Of a stretch of 64,000 nucleotides of DNA, positions 26,819 to 33,769 are shown one piece after another (positions within the stretch are counted from its first letter, which is position 1; every line of letters begins with the position of its first letter). Origin of the DNA: G020354785 sp964534745 (GTDB taxonomy: Bacteria; Bacteroidota; Bacteroidia; Bacteroidales; UBA10428); assembly GCA_964534745.1 (NCBI GenBank), contig CAZHQW010000003.1, forward strand, positions 1 through 64,000. The letters are read 5' to 3'. The translations under genes were made by a program, and so were the position numbers. The notes beneath the pieces were generated by a model. The model searched no databases. It was not told the DNA's origin and saw nothing but the letters and a program-made list of their open reading frames with translations.

Positions 26819-27397
26819 ATGGAACTCTTTGACTCAAACCTGTATTCGTATTTTATCCTGCCATTACTGATATTTATTGCCAGGATATGCGATGTTACCC
26901 TGGGAACATTAAGGATTATTCTTACTTCCAAAGGACAAAAGTATATAGCCCCTTTTCTGGGTTTTGTTGAAATGATCATCTGGATCCTTGCCATAACGCA
27001 TATCTTTGAGAATTTAAATAACTGGGCCTGTTATATTGGTTTTGCAGCCGGTTTTGCCATGGGTAACTTTGTCGGTATAACCGTGGAGGAAAGGCTTGCC
27101 CTGGGCCATGAACTGATAAGGATAATAACAAGTAAAGAAGCCGAAAATCTTATTTCTTCCCTCAGGGAAAAAGGATATGTAATTACATCCATTAAAGCCA
27201 GGGGAAGCCAGGGCGAAGTAGGTATTATATATTCAATAATAAAACGAAGTGATTTAAAAGATTTCGTATCCTTTATGAAAAAATTTAATCCCAATGCATT
27301 TTATACTATTGAAGATATTAGATTCGTTAACAAAAATATATTCAGAACTGCCAGCAAGTCGGTGTATAGAAAAAAAATGTTCAGAAAGAAAAAATAA
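26819..27397 (+). CDS. UPF0316 (DUF2179/DUF5698) membrane protein
   Basis: A 192-residue protein with three N-terminal hydrophobic helices (about 8-95) containing RICDVTLGTLRII and GFVEMIIWI, followed by a soluble DUF2179 domain (about 100-180), an alpha/beta module thought to bind small ligands. This is the standard UPF0316 architecture and length. The start is taken at the ATG at 26819 (MELFDSN); the longer open frame overlaps the MATE gene and adds non-family residues. Its function is not known. Confidence 0.85.
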   Translation: MELFDSNLYSYFILPLLIFIARICDVTLGTLRIILTSKGQKYIAPFLGFVEMIIWILAITHIFENLNNWACYIGFAAGFAMGNFVGITVEERLALGHELIRIITSKEAENLISSLREKGYVITSIKARGSQGEVGIIYSIIKRSDLKDFVSFMKKFNPNAFYTIEDIRFVNKNIFRTASKSVYRKKMFRKKK

Positions 27398-27404
27398 TAA
27401 TCCT

Positions 27405-28055
27405 ATGCCCTGCAAAAGAAAACTGTATATCATCCTCCTGATACTTTTACCTGCAGGCCTGTTTTCACAAAATGAAACTCCGCTGAATAAGGATTCCCTT
27501 GTAATTAACTTCGGATACGGAAAAACATTTATAGAGGGGTGTGAACTGCCAGCGCTTGTTGCATTGTCTAACTACCCTGAACTTGATTCAACACGAATTG
27601 AATTAAAAAGCAGGAGAATAAAACACTTTGGCAATGCAAGGCCAAAAATTGCTTTTTTATTCAGAAAACAAGAAACCAGGCATTACATAATAGTTATTAA
27701 TAAGAAATCCAGGGATATTATAGGTTTTTCGTTCAGCGACCTTCCATTCGGTGCACAGGTCGGATTTTTCGGGCATGAACTGGCTCATATAAGCGACTAT
27801 TGCGGCAAGAACAATTTACAAATTACATCATACGGCTTCAAATATTTATTTATGAAAAGGTCTATTGAAAGATCGACTGACAGGATCGCCATAAAACATA
27901 ATCTTGGGGAACAGTTATATGATTTAAGGAGCTTCGTGCTTAATAATCCGCATACAGATAAAGACTACCTGGAATATAAATACAATAACTATCTTGATTG
28001 CGAGGAGATTATAAAGGAAATTTCAAAGCTAAATGAAAGCCCGCAAAATAAATAA
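27405..28055 (+). CDS. secreted HExxH putative metalloprotease, unknown family
   Basis: A 216-residue protein with a signal peptide (MPCKRKLYIILLILLPAG, cleavage near LFSQ). A zinc-peptidase motif HELAH lies at 124-128 in the context FFGHELAHISDY, followed by a region with ERSTDRIAI that could supply the third ligand. No family is recognised by eye. The start chosen is the ATG at 27405, which puts the signal peptide at the N terminus; the open frame extends back into UPF0316 to 27294 but is not plausible there. It is probably co-transcribed with UPF0316 (7-base gap). Confidence 0.72.
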   Translation: MPCKRKLYIILLILLPAGLFSQNETPLNKDSLVINFGYGKTFIEGCELPALVALSNYPELDSTRIELKSRRIKHFGNARPKIAFLFRKQETRHYIIVINKKSRDIIGFSFSDLPFGAQVGFFGHELAHISDYCGKNNLQITSYGFKYLFMKRSIERSTDRIAIKHNLGEQLYDLRSFVLNNPHTDKDYLEYKYNNYLDCEEIIKEISKLNESPQNK

Positions 28056-28074
28056 TACATAACATTAAATACAC

Positions 28075-28082
28075 TAACTTTG
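28075..28082 (+). promoter_or_regulatory. Bacteroidota -7 promoter element before the S41 protease gene
   Basis: TAACTTTG fits TAnnTTTG and lies 33 bases before the ATG at 28116, giving a leader of about 27 bases. No clear -33 box is visible. Confidence 0.5.
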
Positions 28083-28115
28083 AACTAATATTTAATAATT
28101 AAATCAAGGGTAAAA

Positions 28116-29807
28116 ATGAAAATAAAAATAACGAAGAAAGCAAAGGTCATAACAATTATTATAGTATTGTTAATCAGCTCATTTTCATTCATAGGATTCA
28201 CAGATAAAGAATTTAAAATTGCTAAAAATCTTGACATTTTCTTTACCTTGTTCCGTGAACTTAATTTGTTCTATGTTGATGAAACTGATCCTGAGGAATT
28301 GATTGAAGCCGGTATTGACGGCATACTAAAATCCCTGGACCCCTATACTACATTTATTCCCGAGTCAGAAATGGATAATTTTAATTTTATGACTACAGGA
28401 CAATACGGGGGTATTGGCGCGCTTATAAGAAAGGCAGGAGACTACTCGATGATTTCTGAGCCATACGTTGATTTTCCTGCATATAAAGCAGGCCTGAGAG
28501 CAGGGGATACTATAATTTCCATTGACGGTATTTCTATAAAGGATATAAAAATAGCTGATGTCAGCGAAATGCTTAAGGGAACGCCAAACACATCAGTTAA
28601 ACTTGAGATAAAAAGATACGGACAGGGAACCACAATAGAAAAGACCCTTTTAAGGGAGATAATAACAATCAAAAATATACCTTACTATGGAATGGTGGAT
28701 GACAATATCGGTTATATAAGGTTATCAAATTTCACCAATAATGCTGGCAAGGAAGCTAAAGAAGCATTGAACGAACTGAAAAAGCAAAATGCGCACGGAA
28801 TAATTCTTGACCTCAGAGGAAACCCCGGGGGATTGCTAATTGAGTCGGTAAATGTAGCAAACCTTTTTATCAACCAGAACCAGGAAATTGTCAGTACCCA
28901 CGGTAAAGTCAAACAATGGGACAATGTTTATAAAACTACACAGCCTGCAATTGATACAACCATCGCTCTGGTTGTACTGGTTAACAGGGGTTCTGCTTCG
29001 GCTTCCGAAATTGTTGCAGGATCGTTGCAGGATCTCGACAGGGCAGTAATTGTCGGAGAAAAAACATTTGGCAAGGGCCTGGTGCAAACAACAAGGCCGT
29101 TAAGCTATAATACACAGCTGAAGGTTACTACTGCCAAGTATTACATACCAAGCGGAAGATGTATACAGGCAGTTGACTATACCCACAGAAATGAAGATGG
29201 CAGCGTAGGTTATATCCCCGATTCTCTTATAAACGAATTTACAACCAGAAATGGAAGAAAAGTATATGACGGGGGAGGAATAACTCCTGATGTGAAGGTT
29301 GATTCGGAAACCCCTGGCAATATTACTATCAGCCTTTTTATAAAATATCTGATATTTGATTTTGCTACGATTTTTGTTACAGAAAAAGATTCTATAGAGA
29401 ATATTGGGGAATATGAATTTACAGATGATGATTACCAGGAGTTCCTTAAATTCCTCGAGGATAAAGATATAGATTATACGACACAGAGCTGGAAAAACCT
29501 TGAAGAACTTATAAAAACGGCTAAAAAGGAAAAATACTATGTATATGCCGAGGAAGAATTCGCAGCACTTAAGCAAAAGCTTGCACATGATAAAAACAAG
29601 GACCTGCAAACATTCAAGGATGAAATAATCCAGTTGCTGATGGAAGAAATCGCCAGCAGGTATGGTTACCAGGAAGGAAGGATAAAGATATCACTGAGAA
29701 ATGACATTCAGTTTGAAAAAGCTGTAAGTATACTTAAAAATAAAGAGCAATATTTAAGCATATTTAAAAATACGGAAAATAACAATACTGCCAGGACTGG
29801 TTTATAG
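28116..29807 (+). CDS. S41 C-terminal processing peptidase (CtpA/Prc-like)
   Basis: A 563-residue periplasmic serine protease anchored or exported by an N-terminal hydrophobic segment (about 10-25). A PDZ domain (about 85-165, with YGGIGALIRK and AYKAGLRAGDTI) is followed by the S41 catalytic core. The Ser-Lys dyad is Ser295 (in GSASASE) and Lys320 (in KTFGKG), 25 residues apart as in CtpA of algae. A helical C-terminal extension follows. It trims or degrades envelope proteins by their C termini. Substrates are unknown. Confidence 0.93.
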   Translation: MKIKITKKAKVITIIIVLLISSFSFIGFTDKEFKIAKNLDIFFTLFRELNLFYVDETDPEELIEAGIDGILKSLDPYTTFIPESEMDNFNFMTTGQYGGIGALIRKAGDYSMISEPYVDFPAYKAGLRAGDTIISIDGISIKDIKIADVSEMLKGTPNTSVKLEIKRYGQGTTIEKTLLREIITIKNIPYYGMVDDNIGYIRLSNFTNNAGKEAKEALNELKKQNAHGIILDLRGNPGGLLIESVNVANLFINQNQEIVSTHGKVKQWDNVYKTTQPAIDTTIALVVLVNRGSASASEIVAGSLQDLDRAVIVGEKTFGKGLVQTTRPLSYNTQLKVTTAKYYIPSGRCIQAVDYTHRNEDGSVGYIPDSLINEFTTRNGRKVYDGGGITPDVKVDSETPGNITISLFIKYLIFDFATIFVTEKDSIENIGEYEFTDDDYQEFLKFLEDKDIDYTTQSWKNLEELIKTAKKEKYYVYAEEEFAALKQKLAHDKNKDLQTFKDEIIQLLMEEIASRYGYQEGRIKISLRNDIQFEKAVSILKNKEQYLSIFKNTENNNTARTGL

Positions 29808-30038
29808 AAATCCAGCCTTACAATATTTAATGATTTCCTCATCGCAAGATTTTATAATCTGTCTTGGTATATTGTTGTCCACCTTAAAGAAGAAATCATT
29901 AATTTTTTTTACCGGTAAAATCTTTGCCAGGGTTCCGCTTAAGAAGACAGTGGTGTAATTATTTAAATTATCTGGAGGTGTATATATCGTATCCTCCTTA
30001 CGTTCCATGGCCAATAATGATGCATCAACACCAAGCAT
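29802..30038 (-). pseudogene. possible remnant of a PLP fold-type IV aminotransferase
   Basis: A 78-residue frame (ATG at 30038) contains DTIYTPP and, 12 residues later, VFLSGTLAKILPVKKI, which resembles the TPP and FLTGTAxEVxPV blocks of class IV aminotransferases. In intact enzymes these are about 60 residues apart, and here nothing resembling the N-terminal half is present. The frame stays open upstream to about 30150 across the end of the TonB-like gene without another ATG. It may be a decayed C-terminal fragment with an internal deletion, or an unrelated small protein. Its stop overlaps the end of the S41 gene. Confidence 0.35.
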
Positions 30039-30103
30039 GTGTTGAGCATCGGAAGGATACCTGTATTTAACGAAATAAATTGTGATATTTTCTCTGCAAT
30101 ATT

Positions 30104-30811
30104 TTACTGGGGGATAAACTGGTACATTATGTAACCCTTCTGCCTGGGTACTGCATTAAAATCTGCGTTGAATCTTGTTCGCGAAGCATATTTTATTGCT
30201 GTCTCCAGGAGGCATTCGTCATTTGTCTCTGAATCTTCGGATATTGAGGTTGCAATAACATTCCCTTTCTGGCTAACTTCTATGTTCACTACCACCAATC
30301 CACCGCCCTTGCATGTATAAACAGGTATAGGCAGATACTGTTTCATTCTGTTTTCAAGATAATAAGTTACGTTAGTGGGCCCGGTATATTCTTTGTCCGG
30401 TACCGATTCATTATTATCATTCATATTCTCTTCGTCGCTGTATGAAATATTACCTTTGTCAGGCAATGTTCTGTCGAGATATTGCTGCAGATTTTCTATC
30501 CCTTCTTCTTTCATGATTTGTTCAATATACTTTTCAGTACTTATCTTGTCATTTAGCTGGCTGGCCACATTTACTGCTATGTTTCTACGTACCTCTTCCT
30601 CAAGGGGCTCGATTTCGACAGGCAAATTCTCTATCTTTTCAAGAAACTCCTGAATATCCACAAGCTTTTCATCAAATTCTATGGGAATAATATCCATTTG
30701 CTTCCTCCTGACATCCCCAACCTTAATAGTCAGGAATAATAAAACCAGCATCATATGAAATATAATTGTCCCTAAAATGCCGTTGACATTATCATTAGAG
30801 ATAATCCTCAC
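30104..30811 (-). CDS. TonB-like energy-transducer-type protein
   Basis: A 235-residue protein with one N-terminal membrane anchor (about 10-27), a charged Glu/Lys-rich periplasmic spacer (about 45-140) that is acidic rather than Pro-rich, and a C-terminal TonB-type domain (about 145-235) with GLVVVNIEVSQKGNVIATSIS and AIKYASRTRF. TonB carries proton-motive energy from ExbBD to outer-membrane receptors. No exbB/exbD is adjacent, and the lack of a Pro-rich spacer makes it a relative rather than a proven TonB. The gene lies 41 bases downstream of the AttH-like gene's 3' end on the same strand in reverse order of transcription. Confidence 0.75.
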   Translation of the reverse strand: MRIISNDNVNGILGTIIFHMMLVLLFLTIKVGDVRRKQMDIIPIEFDEKLVDIQEFLEKIENLPVEIEPLEEEVRRNIAVNVASQLNDKISTEKYIEQIMKEEGIENLQQYLDRTLPDKGNISYSDEENMNDNNESVPDKEYTGPTNVTYYLENRMKQYLPIPVYTCKGGGLVVVNIEVSQKGNVIATSISEDSETNDECLLETAIKYASRTRFNADFNAVPRQKGYIMYQFIPQ

Positions 30812-30852
30812 ACTTATTTCCTTTTAAGTTAGGACATGAAATTACAAAATAT

Positions 30853-32868
30853 CTAATTGACTAATATAAATTTTTGTGTCATAATTATTTCTTTATTAAC
30901 CAGCCTCAGCATATAAATGCCTCTTCCCAGTCCGTTTAAATCCATCTCTGCCCTCCTGCAATTATCAATTAATAAAGTCCTTAATACCTGCCCGCAAGAG
31001 TTTATAATTTCCACACGTCCGGAGAAGTCATCAGCAGACTCTATCAATAATAATCTTGCAACCGGATTGGCTGATATCCTGACATTCCCTGCCAGGGGCT
31101 CCTCAGCAATTAAATTGCATATGTCAACATACAGGCTGGTAATAATAATACTGTCACAGCCATAGCATGAGCTCAACGTATCATAAAATATTCCCGGCGA
31201 GCTTTGCCACTGTCCGCCGGCAAAAACGCTGTCATTATTGCATATTGTAATAAAAATCTCCCTTTCATAAGTAGGCTCTATATATAGCTGGTATGATACT
31301 GTAGTATCAGTGAGGTTGCTTCCCGATAAAATACACCTGTATATCCCCTGATCTTCTTCCTGTAGATTCTCAAGAATATATATACTGTCATTTGCCCAGG
31401 GAATATCAGCACTGTCCTTCTGCCACCGGTACCCAAACTCATTGCCTGCCCTCAACGAAATATGATATGAAAAGATATCTCCCTGGCAGTACCGGTAATA
31501 TAAAGGCTGAGGATTAGTATATGCCTGTGTTTCAACGGCATCCGACAATGTGCTGTCAGCCGAGTAACCGGTTATACGCATTCTTATCGCCGTATCTGCA
31601 GTAAAATATGATGGATTCCAGTAATAAACCGTATCCTTTATCCCGCTGGCAATATTCTTAAAATAACCTGAACCGTCATAACTTATTTCCACATTGTACC
31701 GAACTATATTTCCATCATCAGGATTATTAAGTGTCCACCTTGCAGGCTCAGAATCATCCCATAAACCAGCACCTTGTGGATATACGATTGATATGTCAGG
31801 CTTTTCGTAAGAATGCAGCAATTCTGCAAATCCTATGCCTTCTACCGGCAAATTGTTTACCGTTCCGCTTACAAGTGTGCTGCCTTCATAAAACCTGAAA
31901 GGCAGGGCTACCTCATTATCTGAATTTCGTGTTGCAACCAGCAGATCAATATCAAGAGTATCTGCCTTTATATTCCATTTTTTCGAGTAGCATCTTTCGC
32001 CGTCCTGTGTGTATTCAAATTCCAGCCTCTGCACATTAAAATCAGAAAAAGTCAGAGAAGCAGAATCATTAATATAAACACTGCATATCCTGAAGGCTGA
32101 TGCTTCGGGGATAGTCTTGTCCTCAGTAAAAATATTCCAGATATTCAGATCCATTCCATTATCAAGCTGAATGCAGAACCATTCATAATCCTCGCTGCTA
32201 TTTGGATTAAAACTCCCGAACTGGTGATCTATCCATCCTGTGCCTGAAATGCTGTCCTCATCGGATATAAAACCCATCAGGCCGGTAATATTTATCATAG
32301 TCTGTGAATAATAATATGTATATCCCGATGCGCCCTGGTAAAGAAATCCCGAATCAGCCAGTATCAGAGGACGCTTTAATGTATTGCAGTCAATATCAAC
32401 CGAACCTGTTTGTGACTCCGCCTTAATGTGGTATTGAAAAGGCTTCATTCTACCTGCCGAATCAGTCAGTGTGGTCCATTTTTCAGTATGGACCAGGGGG
32501 AATCCTGCATTGGCGATTATATTAAGACTATCTACCGCAATGGACTGGTAAATACATGGCAATGTCTCGTCATAAAACTGCTTTGTGGTTTCATTTGAGA
32601 TATTAAATATTCTGAATCCATCAAATCCGAATGCAGGATAATAAAAATATGCCAGCACAAAGGAACATTCATTGCCGGTTGTTTTTCCTTTTACATGCCC
32701 GTTAATATAAATCCATTCGATATCCTGGCCGGGATGAAACCCTTCATCGGCCGGAAAACTTAATAAGCTTCCCGCCTGCTCATAGGGATAAGTCTTCCAG
32801 TACTGTGTATATAATTTACAGGAAAGGAATAGTAATAATATCAGTAATAAAGCAAATTGCTTAACTAT
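30853..32868 (-). CDS. AttH/CrtC lipocalin-like lipoprotein with Ig-like and T9SS C-terminal domains
   Basis: The frame is open to 32880 and codes from about 32868 for a lipoprotein signal with lipobox LFLSC (Cys about residue 17 if the ATA at 32868 is the start). The next about 300 residues match the AttH/CrtC family (hydroxyneurosporene-hydratase-like beta barrels): IEWIYINGH, YYYSQTMINITG and GTGWIDHQFG. After these come an Ig-like region and a C-terminal T9SS sorting domain (NSCGQVLRTL...GRGIYMLRLVNKEI). There is no ATG, GTG or TTG before the signal peptide, so the start is ATA, or the sequence has an error; the GTG at 32658 would delete the signal and the first barrel strands. It is probably surface-exposed. 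The substrate is unknown. Confidence 0.75.
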   Translation of the reverse strand: MVKQFALLLILLLFLSCKLYTQYWKTYPYEQAGSLLSFPADEGFHPGQDIEWIYINGHVKGKTTGNECSFVLAYFYYPAFGFDGFRIFNISNETTKQFYDETLPCIYQSIAVDSLNIIANAGFPLVHTEKWTTLTDSAGRMKPFQYHIKAESQTGSVDIDCNTLKRPLILADSGFLYQGASGYTYYYSQTMINITGLMGFISDEDSISGTGWIDHQFGSFNPNSSEDYEWFCIQLDNGMDLNIWNIFTEDKTIPEASAFRICSVYINDSASLTFSDFNVQRLEFEYTQDGERCYSKKWNIKADTLDIDLLVATRNSDNEVALPFRFYEGSTLVSGTVNNLPVEGIGFAELLHSYEKPDISIVYPQGAGLWDDSEPARWTLNNPDDGNIVRYNVEISYDGSGYFKNIASGIKDTVYYWNPSYFTADTAIRMRITGYSADSTLSDAVETQAYTNPQPLYYRYCQGDIFSYHISLRAGNEFGYRWQKDSADIPWANDSIYILENLQEEDQGIYRCILSGSNLTDTTVSYQLYIEPTYEREIFITICNNDSVFAGGQWQSSPGIFYDTLSSCYGCDSIIITSLYVDICNLIAEEPLAGNVRISANPVARLLLIESADDFSGRVEIINSCGQVLRTLLIDNCRRAEMDLNGLGRGIYMLRLVNKEIIMTQKFILVN

Positions 32869-33622
32869 AGGAGTTTGTCTTTAAAATGTTTTTAAGATTT
32901 TCTGTCAGCGTATGCTCTCTTTTCAGCTCTTTCAGGTATTTATTCTTTATCTCCAGTGCTCTTTCCAGGGTCTTGTTTTTATCAAATATCCTTATAACAT
33001 CTTCAGGACCGGTAAATCTGTTAATAATACCAAGGGCAGGGTCAAAATTGTGATTTTTTATTGTATGTTTGACATTATTCGTAACATGAATAAGCAGCCT
33101 CCAGTTAATCTGTGAAGGTATTGTAAAATAAAATTTTTCTCCTTCGAATAAATCCCTGTAAATGCCTTCAGTAATCTCAGAAATCTTAAAATGTTTAAAA
33201 ACCTTTATTTTACCTTCACAGTCAATCGTCCTGTTAGACATGAATTTAATATCATTGTTTTTGTAATCGAGCTGTATTTCAGGTATCATACAATATGTCT
33301 CCAGGCCTTTAATCCGTATACAGGGGAATATCCTGTTCTGGATAATTATTTCACTGCAGCTGAAACTACAATTATTATACTTCTCTTCTTTCAGCACTTT
33401 CGATATACGCTCTATCTTTTCCGGAAAATACCTGTACATTAAAATGAGGTATACATAATTTAACTTCTTCCTGACTTCCTTCCCTTCCTTGTCCTGATAC
33501 CCCGGGAACGGCTTCTCACTTTTCATGACAAGAGTATTGGGCAGGGTATCTTTTTCAACGTTTTTCAGTCTTTCAACTTTAATTATACACCCTGTTGTTT
33601 CTATAATCTGATATGGTAACAT
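32861..33622 (-). CDS. unknown protein, cytoplasmic, upstream of AttH-like lipoprotein
   Basis: A 253-residue protein without signal peptide or membrane segment. It is rich in Lys, Ile and Asn, with predicted mixed alpha/beta structure, a Cys pair in NNCSFSCSEI, aromatic-rich MYRYFPEKIERI, and a basic coiled-coil-like C terminus (LERALEIKNKYLKELKREH). I do not recognise it. Its stop (32861-32863) overlaps the presumed start region of the AttH-like gene by about 8 bases, so the two are likely translationally coupled. A TATTTTTG on the minus strand at 33709-33716 could be its -7 promoter element. Confidence 0.7.
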   Translation of the reverse strand: MLPYQIIETTGCIIKVERLKNVEKDTLPNTLVMKSEKPFPGYQDKEGKEVRKKLNYVYLILMYRYFPEKIERISKVLKEEKYNNCSFSCSEIIIQNRIFPCIRIKGLETYCMIPEIQLDYKNNDIKFMSNRTIDCEGKIKVFKHFKISEITEGIYRDLFEGEKFYFTIPSQINWRLLIHVTNNVKHTIKNHNFDPALGIINRFTGPEDVIRIFDKNKTLERALEIKNKYLKELKREHTLTENLKNILKTNSYS

Positions 33623-33769
33623 AGCATTTAATTTTAAGGTTAACCAGTAGACTATAAAATATTGTTAACTATAGGGTTTTCAGGTATTTTTAGGATTTCT
33701 ACAAGATACAAAAATATCATTATATTACCAATTTAATTTGCTTTAATTTGACCGTTTGTGATAGTGATA

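Noticed and set aside
30104..30811. TonB-like gene as part of an exbBD-tonB operon
   Set aside because: No exbB or exbD lies next to it, and the spacer is acidic rather than Pro-rich.
32860..33676. TTAACTATAGG occurs at both 32861 and about 33665, flanking the unknown gene
   Set aside because: An 11-base repeat in AT-rich DNA is expected by chance and has no inverted or transposon-like partners.
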